This document shows positions 14,336-22,163 of a DNA stretch of 64,000 nucleotides, piece after piece. Below the pieces are notes generated by a model. That model did no database searches. It saw nothing but the letters and a program-made list of their open reading frames with translations, and had not been told where the DNA came from. A program made the position numbers and the translations under genes. The stretch's first letter is position 1. Every line of letters begins with the position of its first letter. The stretch lies in the NCBI RefSeq assembly GCF_000186265.1, contig NC_014934.1, positions 3,100,001 through 3,164,000 of the forward strand, in the 5' to 3' direction. Source of the DNA: Cellulophaga algicola DSM 14237 (GTDB lineage: Bacteria > Bacteroidota > Bacteroidia > Flavobacteriales > Flavobacteriaceae).

Positions 14336-17239
14336 TTATAATTTAGTAAATAAGACTATTTCTTTATTCGTATTTATTTTTGGGGTAATTGATTCTAAAT
14401 AGGCAGAACTCAATGCTTTTTTGTTTTCTACAAAAGGTCTAATTTGAAACAGCCATAACTTCTGGTCTTTAAACCCCAATTCTACATCATATGCACCCTC
14501 ATAATCTGATTTAGTTTCTAAGGGCATTCTTTTTCTTATGGTTTCAGAAAGTGCTCGGATCTCTTCGATATTTTGCTCATTTAAAATCGACTTTTCAAAA
14601 GTTGCTAATTTCTTACCAGTTCCACCAGTGACAGGTAATGTGTTGTGGTAAGCTTCACGAGCAGGAGCTAATAATTCATAACCTCCAGAATTTTTTATTA
14701 AATAGGTTTCTGCAGATTGTCCATCAACAGCACCACCAGCTCCCCGACTAAAGGCAATAGTTAAGTCTTTTTCATTTCCAGAACTTAAGCCTTTGGTGAT
14801 CAAAACGCCAGAATAATCAACATCTACACTCGGAATGACCAAAATAGATGGAAAAACATTTTCAGGATTTAATAAATATTTCTGTCTCCATTTAAAGCTT
14901 CGTTCTGTATAAGGCGATGCCCATACATCTTTGATACCCGCAATAATTTTTTCTTTAGCTACTGCATTAAAAATGGTTAGATTAAGTCCGGCTCCCGTAA
15001 AATCTTTCAAATCTTCCATATTGGTATCACTACGCAAGAATACAGGAACTGCCCCTAAATCTTTACCAAAAACTGTTGCAAATTCTTTTTCTAAGGAGGA
15101 TGTAAAGCTATCCTTTAGGGGCATTATTTTTATGGCAGCTCTCAAGGTTTCTAATTGAATAAGCTGATAGTTTTCTACCTCTTTTTCGATGCTATTATTT
15201 GCACGCATTTTATCAGCTTCAGCAAACATGTTATTCAAAAATTTCCAATAGGAAACGGCTTGTCCAGGCATGGGTTGATCCATGTGTTCTCTAAAAATTC
15301 CGAAAGGAATAACTAAGCCTTCTACAACATTGTCTGGGAACATTTTTTTTAATTGTCCTAAATTAGCAGCTTTTGGTCCGCAAAGTTTCCCTGAGTCTTC
15401 CGCATCAACATTTCGCATATTCAGTATTGCGGTTTCGTCTAAACGAATATTCGCTACAGGAACTGCAATTTTTTCTTCTTTGCGCTCTTTTTTCATAAAG
15501 AGAGCGAGCTCATCAGCAGACATGTCTTTTTCTAATTTTAAAATTACATTTCCTTTATTAGAAACAGCAAAGAATACTTTTTGACCATTATAGGCCAGTA
15601 AGTCTTTTAAATTTTCATCGGATAATGCCGTATTTGGAATCCCTAGATTTCTTGCTAGTAGTTGTACATGAGAAACCATATTCCCTTCTGCAACTGTACC
15701 TATGCCTGCAACGGGCTTTAAATCTGCAGGCGGTCGTTGAAAAATATATATTTTGTCAGAAGCTACTTCAATCTCGTCAGGAGAACCATCAACAACAACT
15801 AACTCTCCATAGGCATATCCAGGATTCAATCCGCGAAACGTACTTTGGTTTTGTATGTTTAGCACCTTATTGCTAAGGGAAGATTCTTTGGCAATAAAAT
15901 CGCCTAAATCACCTACCGCTTTTCCTAAATATAAAGCAATAGAACCTCGGATTTTATCATCAATAAAACCATATGCTTTAGGCTCAAAACTAGTGTATTC
16001 GGTAACAATATCTTGATACGTAGCTTTTACCATGGCTGCGCTCCATTCTACTTCTCTACGAGCATTCTCTAAAACGGCAGTAAGCTCATTTAATGTCATT
16101 TTCTCAGCTTCGTATTTGCTTAATGGTCCCATTAGTTGTTCCCATTCCCAGGTTTCAGTATAACCAGCTCCTGCAGTAGCCATACCTAAGTAACAAATTT
16201 TTTCTAATAAGGTATTAATCGTTGTCGGCTCCCACTTTGGTGCATTTTTAAATAAAATATCTTCCACTTTTAAAGAAATATCAAGCAGTTGTAATTTTAT
16301 TTCTGGATTAGTTTCGTTTAAAATAGCAGTTCTTAGTTCTAATAGTAAGTCCGACGAATTAATTAAAATACTTTTTGGACTATCTGTTGCCGAAGTAGTT
16401 GCATACGCTGCAATTTTTTCACCAATACTCGTTTTTCTTACAAGAGATGCATTTTCTAAAAATGCAGTAGCATCAATAGGTTTATAAAATTCTTGCATGG
16501 TACTTACTAAAGCATCAAGCTGTTTATTTAGGCTAGTCGTTAATTTTGCGGCATTTTTTTGTTTGAAATCTTTTACCTTTTGGATGTCAACATATTCGGG
16601 CTGACTATGAATTTTTACACGGAGGTCCATAAAAGGTTCAAAGGCATCAGAAATTACCTTAGACTGGCTACGCATTAATTGTGAGGTATTATCATCACCA
16701 GCATGCGGTATATCTTTTAGAGATTGACGGATTAAGAAGTAGTTTTTGGCAACACGTTCTTTATCGGCTAATAACCATTTGTAAAATTCTATACCCCAGG
16801 CTTGTTCGTCTTCAGACTGTATGGAGCCTCTATAGAATTGGCCTTTTTGTAAGATCCAACCCTCGTCAATAGTTCTTAAATATTTGTCCAATTGATACTG
16901 TTTCAATCGTGAATGATTGTTTTCGGTATCCCAAAACTCTTTAGCTTCAGTGTAGGCTAATATCTGACCTAAATAAATATGATTGCTCTTACCTAATGCA
17001 ATGACGGCATCTTTATAACGTGCATGTTGCACACCAGGGCCAATATTTTCAGGACAAGGATCTTTTGGTTGGCGAATACTTCCATCCGTACAGAACCAAC
17101 GAATATCTTTATAAGGACCTCTTATATCATTTTTGTAAGTGCTTATTTGTGTTGTGATAGCTTCATTGCTCAGTGCTTGAGCGCAAATAGAGGCGGTAGA
17201 TATTGCTAAGAGAAAGGTAAAAAATGATTTAGTTTTCAT
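14336..17239 (-). CDS. Exported PEP synthase/pyruvate-phosphate-dikinase-like protein
   Basis: A 967-residue protein that starts with a signal peptide (MKTKSFFTFLLAISTASICAQ). Residues about 30-450 form an unrecognised helical region. A phosphohistidine swivelling domain follows (about 465-560), with H524 in GNMVSHVQLLARNLGIPN. Then comes an ATP-grasp PPDK/PEP-synthase N-type domain (about 615-935): GPKAANLGQLK, R736-SDTNMED, VWASPYTERSFKWR, SRGAGGAVDGQSAE, and C-terminal LWLFQIRPF. The His domain lies before the ATP-grasp domain, as in glucan water dikinases and unlike PEP synthase. Export is paradoxical, as the periplasm lacks ATP. It is the first gene of a two-gene operon with a serine hydrolase. 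The activity is unknown. Confidence 0.8.
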   Translation of the reverse strand: MKTKSFFTFLLAISTASICAQALSNEAITTQISTYKNDIRGPYKDIRWFCTDGSIRQPKDPCPENIGPGVQHARYKDAVIALGKSNHIYLGQILAYTEAKEFWDTENNHSRLKQYQLDKYLRTIDEGWILQKGQFYRGSIQSEDEQAWGIEFYKWLLADKERVAKNYFLIRQSLKDIPHAGDDNTSQLMRSQSKVISDAFEPFMDLRVKIHSQPEYVDIQKVKDFKQKNAAKLTTSLNKQLDALVSTMQEFYKPIDATAFLENASLVRKTSIGEKIAAYATTSATDSPKSILINSSDLLLELRTAILNETNPEIKLQLLDISLKVEDILFKNAPKWEPTTINTLLEKICYLGMATAGAGYTETWEWEQLMGPLSKYEAEKMTLNELTAVLENARREVEWSAAMVKATYQDIVTEYTSFEPKAYGFIDDKIRGSIALYLGKAVGDLGDFIAKESSLSNKVLNIQNQSTFRGLNPGYAYGELVVVDGSPDEIEVASDKIYIFQRPPADLKPVAGIGTVAEGNMVSHVQLLARNLGIPNTALSDENLKDLLAYNGQKVFFAVSNKGNVILKLEKDMSADELALFMKKERKEEKIAVPVANIRLDETAILNMRNVDAEDSGKLCGPKAANLGQLKKMFPDNVVEGLVIPFGIFREHMDQPMPGQAVSYWKFLNNMFAEADKMRANNSIEKEVENYQLIQLETLRAAIKIMPLKDSFTSSLEKEFATVFGKDLGAVPVFLRSDTNMEDLKDFTGAGLNLTIFNAVAKEKIIAGIKDVWASPYTERSFKWRQKYLLNPENVFPSILVIPSVDVDYSGVLITKGLSSGNEKDLTIAFSRGAGGAVDGQSAETYLIKNSGGYELLAPAREAYHNTLPVTGGTGKKLATFEKSILNEQNIEEIRALSETIRKRMPLETKSDYEGAYDVELGFKDQKLWLFQIRPFVENKKALSSAYLESITPKINTNKEIVLFTKL

Positions 17240-17361
17240 GGATTGATTAAATTTAAATCAGAGTAAAAGTATACTATTTGTATGTGGATTAGTTTAATAA
17301 AATAGTGAATTTTAATGGAATAAATTAAAGTTAAATGTTTTATTCGATTCATGTATAATTG

Positions 17362-17369
17362 TATTTTTG
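17362..17369 (+). promoter_or_regulatory. Putative -7 promoter box for the FGE-like lipoprotein gene
   Basis: TATTTTTG matches the Bacteroidetes -7 consensus TAnnTTTG exactly and lies 26 nt before the ATG at 17395. No good TTTG -33 element was found at the right distance, so the call rests on the -7 box and its position only. Confidence 0.45.
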
Positions 17370-17394
17370 ACACTTAACCAATAAAAAGATTCTA

Positions 17395-18525
17395 ATGAAG
17401 TTCTTATTACCTCTACTTGCAGCCTTACTCTTTCTAAATATTCAGTGTAAAGAGCAAACGAAAAAAGAACAGCTAAATGAGGAAGAACATACTTCATTAA
17501 AAACTCCAAAAAAAGAAGAACTTGTAAAATTAGTGATTGAAAAACCGGCAGATGCTACTGTTCCAGAAGGCATGGTTTGGATTCCAGGGGGTGCTTTTCA
17601 GCAAGGGGCTGTACCTCAGGATAAAATGGCAATGGATCATGAGAAGCCCAGCCATAAAGTACAGGTAGATGGTTTCTTTATGGACATATCTGAAGTTACC
17701 AATGCTCAGTTTGCAAAATTTGTAAAAGAAACGGGATATATTACAGTTGCTGAACGAGAAATTGATTGGGAAGAAATGAAAACACAACTTCCTGAAGGAA
17801 CACCAAAACCACACGACTCTATTTTAAAGCCTGGAGCTTTAATTTTTAAAAAGACAAAAAAATCAGTTCCTAATTTATATGATTTTTCGCAATGGTGGGA
17901 ATGGAAAATTGGAGCAGATTGGAAACACCCAAATGGACCAAAAAGTTCTATTGTAGGAAAAGATAATGAGCCCGTAGTGCAGGTTTCTTATGAAGATGCT
18001 TTAGCGTACTGTACGTGGGCAGGAAGAAGATTACCGACAGAAGCAGAATGGGAGCGAGCAGCACGGGGAAACCATGCAGAAACTATATATTTTTGGGGTG
18101 ACGATGTAGATAAATTAGCAACAATGGCAAACACTTGGGAAGGAGAATTCCCAGTTAATAACTCAAAATTAGACGGTTTTGAGCGTAGAGCATCAGTAAT
18201 GTCTTATCCTGCGAACGATTTTGGACTGTATGATATGGCAGGAAATGTTTGGGAATGGACAACAGATTGGTATAGTACAAACTATTTTAAAGAAGTAGCG
18301 AATGATATGGTATTAGCCAAGAATCCTCAGGGCCCTACTAAAACATACAACCCAAATAATCCATATGCCATAGAAAAAGTAATTAAAGGGGGATCATTTT
18401 TATGTAGTGCAAGTTATTGCGCAAGTTATAGAATTTCATCAAGAATGGGTTCAAGTCCTGATTCTGGTGCAGAACATGTTGGTTTTAGAACAGTGGCTAC
18501 TCCAAAGATGCTCGTTAAAAATTAA
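17395..18525 (+). CDS. Formylglycine-generating enzyme (SUMF1)-like lipoprotein
   Basis: A 376-residue lipoprotein (lipobox LNIQC18). The FGE-sulfatase domain spans about 57-372: VWIPGGAFQQGA, DGFFMDISEVTNAQF, VSYEDALAYCTWAGRRLPTE, AGNVWEWTTDWY, and C337-SASY-C342 in GGSFLCSASYCASYR. The cysteine pair matches the spacing of the catalytic cysteines of true formylglycine-generating enzymes, which many FGE-fold relatives lack. FGE oxidises a sulfatase Cys/Ser to formylglycine, normally in the cytoplasm for bacteria. A lipid-anchored copy outside the inner membrane is therefore odd. No sulfatase gene is nearby. It could be a GldJ/GldK-like structural relative, although the Cys pair argues against a purely structural role. 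Confidence 0.82.
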   Translation: MKFLLPLLAALLFLNIQCKEQTKKEQLNEEEHTSLKTPKKEELVKLVIEKPADATVPEGMVWIPGGAFQQGAVPQDKMAMDHEKPSHKVQVDGFFMDISEVTNAQFAKFVKETGYITVAEREIDWEEMKTQLPEGTPKPHDSILKPGALIFKKTKKSVPNLYDFSQWWEWKIGADWKHPNGPKSSIVGKDNEPVVQVSYEDALAYCTWAGRRLPTEAEWERAARGNHAETIYFWGDDVDKLATMANTWEGEFPVNNSKLDGFERRASVMSYPANDFGLYDMAGNVWEWTTDWYSTNYFKEVANDMVLAKNPQGPTKTYNPNNPYAIEKVIKGGSFLCSASYCASYRISSRMGSSPDSGAEHVGFRTVATPKMLVKN

Positions 18526-18594
18526 TATTATTCCTAGAAAAAAGAAGGGTACAGGATGCTACTATCTAACTATAACAACTTTTGATAACTTTTA

Positions 18595-18626
18595 TTGTAA
18601 GTTTTTTGACAAAAAACCTACTTTTG
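18595..18626 (+). promoter_or_regulatory. Putative Bacteroidetes-type promoter of trxB
   Basis: TTG at 18595-18597 and TACTTTTG at 18619-18626 (TAnnTTTG) are separated by 21 nt, within the accepted spacing for the -33 and -7 elements. The start codon of trxB follows 26 nt later. The gene upstream ends at 18525, so an independent promoter here is reasonable. Confidence 0.5.
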
Positions 18627-18652
18627 AAGTAACAAAAATGAAGTACTAGATT

Positions 18653-19618
18653 ATGTCAGATAAAATTGAAAGAATTAAAACTTTAATTATTGGTTCAGGA
18701 CCTGCAGGATATACTGCTGCTATATATGCTGCAAGAGCAGATTTAAAGCCAGTTGTTTATACAGGAATGGAACCAGGCGGACAATTAACGACAACAACAG
18801 AAGTTGATAATTTTCCTGGTTATCCAGAAGGTATTGATGGTCCAACGATGATGATGCAATTGCAAACGCAAGCAGAGCGCTTTGGTACTGAGGTTAGAAT
18901 AGGAATGATCACTGCAGTAGAATTAAGCACTGAAATAGGCGGTATTCATAAAGCAACGGTTGATGATTCTATTCAGATTGAAGCAGAAACTGTAATTATT
19001 TCAACGGGTGCAACAGCTAAATATCTAAATATTCCAAGTGAGCAAAAATTAAGAGGCGGTGGCGTTTCTGCTTGTGCTGTTTGTGACGGATTTTTCTATA
19101 AAAACCAAGATGTTGCTATTGTTGGAGCAGGAGATACAGCTGCAGAGGAAGCATCTTATTTAGCAAACATTTGTAAAAGCGTTACCATGTTAGTTCGTAA
19201 GGACGAAATGAGAGCTTCTAAAGCAATGCAACACAGAGTTCATAATATAAAAAATATTACCGTTTTATATAATACTGAAGTTGATGAAGTATTAGGAGGA
19301 CAAGTAGTAGAAGGCTTAAGAATGGTAAATAATGTTACTGGTGAAAAATCGGAAATTGACATTACAGGATTATTCATCGCTATTGGTCATAAACCAAATA
19401 CTGATATTTTTAAAGGTCAGTTAGATATGGATGAAACTGGTTACTTAATCACAAAAGGAAAATCTACTAAAACAAACCTTCCAGGAGTGTTTGCCTGTGG
19501 AGATTCTCAAGATAAAGAATACAGACAAGCGATTACTGCAGCAGGAACAGGCTGTATGTCTGCTTTAGATGCCGAACGTTATTTGGCGGCAATAGAAACT
19601 CCAGCCTCAATGGCTTAA
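18653..19618 (+). CDS. trxB: Thioredoxin-disulfide reductase
   Basis: A 321-residue flavoprotein of standard TrxB length. It has an FAD-binding GSGPAGYTAAIYAARA (about 14-29), the redox-active C141-A-V-C144 (CAxC) followed by DGFF, the NADPH motif GAGDTAAEEASYL (about 157) and a C-terminal GVFACGDSQDKEYRQA FAD motif. It reduces thioredoxin with NADPH in the cytoplasm. Its intrinsic terminator has been split by an IS1182-family insertion immediately downstream. No thioredoxin gene is adjacent. Confidence 0.96.
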   Translation: MSDKIERIKTLIIGSGPAGYTAAIYAARADLKPVVYTGMEPGGQLTTTTEVDNFPGYPEGIDGPTMMMQLQTQAERFGTEVRIGMITAVELSTEIGGIHKATVDDSIQIEAETVIISTGATAKYLNIPSEQKLRGGGVSACAVCDGFFYKNQDVAIVGAGDTAAEEASYLANICKSVTMLVRKDEMRASKAMQHRVHNIKNITVLYNTEVDEVLGGQVVEGLRMVNNVTGEKSEIDITGLFIAIGHKPNTDIFKGQLDMDETGYLITKGKSTKTNLPGVFACGDSQDKEYRQAITAAGTGCMSALDAERYLAAIETPASMA

Positions 19619-19626
19619 TTAAAAAA

Positions 19627-19640
19627 GAGCCGCTTTTTAG
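19627..19640 (+). terminator. Left half of an interrupted bidirectional terminator
   Basis: GAGCCGCTTTTTAG (19627-19640), preceded by an A-run, is the left arm and loop of a hairpin whose right arm AGCGGCTC plus T8 lies at 21401-21416, after the IS. Rejoined, the arms give an 8-bp stem (GAGCCGCT/AGCGGCTC) with a TTTT loop, flanked by A-rich and T-rich runs. That is a classic two-way terminator between trxB and the leftward gene at 21462. The insertion separates the arms by about 1.75 kb. Confidence 0.85.
19633..19640. repeat. Left copy of 8-bp target-site duplication
   Basis: CTTTTTAG at 19633-19640 is repeated exactly at 21395-21402, on the other side of the IS. The direct repeat ends precisely at the outer ends of the 17-bp inverted repeats. 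It spans the loop of the split terminator. This is the pattern of a target duplication made on insertion. Confidence 0.8.
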
Positions 19641-19657
19641 GAGGCTACTGAAAAAGT
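19641..19657 (+). repeat. IS terminal inverted repeat, left
   Basis: GAGGCTACTGAAAAAGT, the exact reverse complement of 21378-21394. One more G:C pair outside (G19640/C21395) also matches, but it belongs equally to the 8-bp direct repeat, so the border could be read one base further out. Confidence 0.9.
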
Positions 19658-19695
19658 CCTTTAGCCTAGGTTGGGCTAAAAAAATATATCATGCG

Positions 19696-19730
19696 AGGAG
19701 TAAAAGCTATTGTGTTTTTACTCCTTTTTT
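19696..19730 (+). terminator. Hairpin terminator inside the left end of the IS
   Basis: A 10-bp stem, AGGAGTAAAA (19696-19705) with TTTTACTCCT (19716-19725), followed by more T residues. It is positioned between the IS end and the transposase gene, so it would stop transcription coming in from trxB. This both protects the transposase from read-in expression and may substitute for the host terminator that the insertion destroyed. Confidence 0.75.
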
Positions 19731-19765
19731 CGTATTTTTATTAGCTGATTATCAGTTATTTAAAT

Positions 19766-21217
19766 ATGTTATTACAGCAACAAAAAATTCAATTGAGTGC
19801 GTATTCCGATCTATATGACTTAATAGTTCCTAAGGACAATCTCCTAAGAAAAATCAATGAATTAATTGATTTTTCTTTTATTTACGATGAACTGGCAAGT
19901 AAATATTGTTCGAACAATGGACGTAATGCAGAGAGTCCGGTTCGTATGTTCAAGTATTTATTATTGAAAACAATCTATACTGTTTCGGACGTTGATGTTG
20001 TTGATCGTTCCAGATTTGATATGTCTTTTAAATACTTCCTTGAAATGACTCCCGAAGAAGATGTGATCAACCCTAGTTCATTGACAAAATTCAGGAAGTT
20101 ACGTTTAAAGGATACCGATCTATTGAATCTTTTGATAGGCAAAACAGTTGCTATTGCTATTGAAAAAGGAATTGTTCGTTCAAAATCGATTATCGTTGAT
20201 GCTACGCACACCTTATCAAAATCAAATCCATTTTCCGCTGTCCAAGTTTTAAAAGAACGCTCAAGAATACTTCGCAGGGCAATTTATGCCGTGGATCAAG
20301 ATTGGAAAGAACGTATGCCCAAGAAAAATGAGGATGACGATCTACAAAATGAAATCACGTATTGTAAAGAACTTGAAAAAGTAATCGGGTCCGACCCAAC
20401 ATTGGGTCTAATACCTGCGGTCAAGGAGAAACTGAACCTATTAAAGGAAACGGTCGCGGATACTCAAGACAATTATATTGTTTCAACAGATAAAGATGCT
20501 AGGACGGGACACAAATCGGCCGATAGTTCCTTCTTTGGTTACAAGACCCATATTGCAATGACCGAGGAACGTATAATTACGGCAGCGGTCGTTACTTCGG
20601 GAGAAAAAGGAGATGGCCCAGAATTACCCGAACTCTTAAAAATCAGTCAAGAAAATGGAATTAAGGTAGATACCATTATTGGTGATGGAGCTTACTCAGG
20701 AAAAGAAAACCTTAAATTAACTTCACTACAGGGTATAAATGTAGTAGCCAAGTTAAATCCTTCGATTACACAGGGGTTTAGAAAAGACCAGGACAAGTTT
20801 GATTATAATAAGGACGCTGATATGTTTGTGTGCCCAGCGGGTCATATGGCGATACGAAAAGCAAAACAAGGAAGAAAAAATGTTGGTGAAAACCAAGTAC
20901 TCACCTTTTATTTTGATGTTGAAAAATGTAAGACCTGTCCTTTAAAAGACGGATGTTATAAACCCGGGGCAAAAACCAAAAGCTATTCGGTCTCCATAAA
21001 GTCAAATCTTCACCAAGAACAAATAATCTTTCAAGAAACCGATTATTACAAAGACAAAGCAAAACATAGATATAAAATAGAAGCTAAGAACGGTGAACTA
21101 AAAAATGTACATGGATATGGACGGGCTACTGCATATGGTATTGAGAAGATGCAAATGCAAGGTGCAATCGCAATATTTACCGTAAACTTGAAAAGAATAC
21201 TCAAATTAGGAATGTAA
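19766..21217 (+). CDS. IS1182-family transposase
   Basis: A 483-residue DDE transposase. N-terminal DUF772-like region: PESPVRMFKYLLLK-type sequence (here NAESPVRMFKYLLLKT), then SLTKFRKLRL. DDE-core residues: D in IIVDATHT (about 150), D in IIGDGAYSGKENL (about 310), and E in the C-terminal YKIEAKNGELKNVHGYGRA. A Cys-rich insert (CKTCPLKDGCY) is typical of the DDE_Tnp_1_6 type. The frame is intact from ATG at 19766. It sits within matching inverted repeats, so the element should be autonomous. Confidence 0.95.
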   Translation: MLLQQQKIQLSAYSDLYDLIVPKDNLLRKINELIDFSFIYDELASKYCSNNGRNAESPVRMFKYLLLKTIYTVSDVDVVDRSRFDMSFKYFLEMTPEEDVINPSSLTKFRKLRLKDTDLLNLLIGKTVAIAIEKGIVRSKSIIVDATHTLSKSNPFSAVQVLKERSRILRRAIYAVDQDWKERMPKKNEDDDLQNEITYCKELEKVIGSDPTLGLIPAVKEKLNLLKETVADTQDNYIVSTDKDARTGHKSADSSFFGYKTHIAMTEERIITAAVVTSGEKGDGPELPELLKISQENGIKVDTIIGDGAYSGKENLKLTSLQGINVVAKLNPSITQGFRKDQDKFDYNKDADMFVCPAGHMAIRKAKQGRKNVGENQVLTFYFDVEKCKTCPLKDGCYKPGAKTKSYSVSIKSNLHQEQIIFQETDYYKDKAKHRYKIEAKNGELKNVHGYGRATAYGIEKMQMQGAIAIFTVNLKRILKLGM

Positions 21218-21310
21218 ACAAGAAAATCGAAAAAAAAAGACATAATACAAGACTGTACATGATAAAGTTGTAAAAACAGTCCAAAGCCCCAGTAATGAAA
21301 ATGTAAATAA

Positions 21311-21356
21311 AAAAAGCGATCAAACAGAAACAAATTTTGTTTGATCGCTTTTTTTT
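21311..21356. terminator. Bidirectional hairpin terminator at the right end of the IS
   Basis: An 11-bp stem, GCGATCAAACA (21316-21326) with TGTTTGATCGC (21338-21348), is flanked on the left by an A-run and on the right by T8. It can therefore terminate transcription from the transposase rightwards and from the host gene at 21462 leftwards. Confidence 0.8.
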
Positions 21357-21377
21357 ATCCATTACTAAAAAAAAGAA

Positions 21378-21394
21378 ACTTTTTCAGTAGCCTC
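21378..21394 (-). repeat. IS terminal inverted repeat, right
   Basis: ACTTTTTCAGTAGCCTC, the exact reverse complement of the left repeat at 19641-19657. It is followed directly by the second copy of the 8-bp target repeat CTTTTTAG (21395-21402). Confidence 0.9.
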
Positions 21395-21416
21395 CTTTTT
21401 AGCGGCTCTTTTTTTT
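21395..21416. terminator. Right half of the interrupted terminator with second target repeat
   Basis: The second copy of CTTTTTAG (21395-21402) runs into AGCGGCTC (21401-21408) and a T8 run. It is the right arm of the trxB terminator, cut from its partner at 19627-19634 by the IS. Alone it cannot form the original hairpin. Confidence 0.8.
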
Positions 21417-21461
21417 CAATATAACCCACATTTTTTAAAAAGGTTAAGTTTAAAAATTATA

Positions 21462-21908
21462 TCAGTCTATTCTTTTATAGTTTTCTGAAGAAATTTTATT
21501 GCCTTCATCATCTACGGTAATTTGTTTAAAGGAATCTTTATCTAATTGCAACTCAAATTTAAATACTTGAACGGTATCTTGAATTTTCATCATCATTTCA
21601 GAACCAAACTCTAGTTGTTCTTCCAAGTTATTTTCTGAATTTGAATACGAGCCATATCCAAACCATTCTGATGGATCATCTGGCGAATACCGCGTCCACA
21701 TCACTTTTCCTTTACTGTAAATTTTTACCTGACGATAACCATTAATATTGGAAAGTGTGTCAGTTACATTCATACCGTCATAATTAAAACGGTTAACGAG
21801 CTCCCAAGTACCTTCTAAGGAAGGGTTTTTCAAAGATTTAAGAGGTGTAACATTAGTTGAAGAAACTAAAAATAACATCAAGAAAATCAATCCGATTAAT
21901 TTTTTCAT
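21462..21908 (-). CDS. Small exported protein, lipocalin-like
   Basis: About 148 residues from the MKKLIGLIFLMLFLVSS start. A longer start at 21914 adds only two residues, and the MKK start gives a standard signal peptide. The mature part begins with a GTWELVNRFNYDG strand and has alternating strands (QVKIYSKGKVMWTRYS, FKFELQLDKDSFKQ), which resembles lipocalin-like small secreted proteins of Bacteroidetes. No ligand or function can be named. It is convergent with trxB across the IS insertion and has lost its shared terminator to it. Confidence 0.6.
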   Translation of the reverse strand: MKKLIGLIFLMLFLVSSTNVTPLKSLKNPSLEGTWELVNRFNYDGMNVTDTLSNINGYRQVKIYSKGKVMWTRYSPDDPSEWFGYGSYSNSENNLEEQLEFGSEMMMKIQDTVQVFKFELQLDKDSFKQITVDDEGNKISSENYKRID

Positions 21909-22163
21909 GATCATGTATTTTTAAATTGTTAGATACCAATAAGTTACGGTATTTTTTATTAATATGTAAGAAAATTACTAATATTTATTCATTATTTAAA
22001 TTAACTGCCATGCCTGTTGAGTAATTCCTATTTATAGTTATTTAATTATTAGTTAATTGTTTTTTTAATTCAATATTTTAGATATATCATATTTGTTTCA
22101 GTAGTTATTTGATTGTATTATTTTTTTGTCCAATTTAGTATTCACAAATCAAACGAACCAAAT

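Larger units (their letters stand above)
19641..21394 (+). mobile_element. Complete IS1182-family insertion sequence
   Basis: A 1754-bp element with matched 17-bp terminal inverted repeats (left 19641-19657 starting GAGGCTACTG; right 21378-21394), one intact transposase gene and an 8-bp direct repeat on each side. Its length and transposase type fit IS1182. It carries its own hairpins near both ends (19696-19730 and 21311-21356) that could isolate it from outside transcription. All hallmarks are intact, so it may be a recent, active insertion. It sits in the loop of the trxB terminator. Confidence 0.93.

Noticed and set aside
22113-22163. TTG start of the SusC gene, 17 codons upstream of the ATG
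   Set aside because: The extra residues precede a perfect signal peptide that begins at the ATG 22164 and are not needed.
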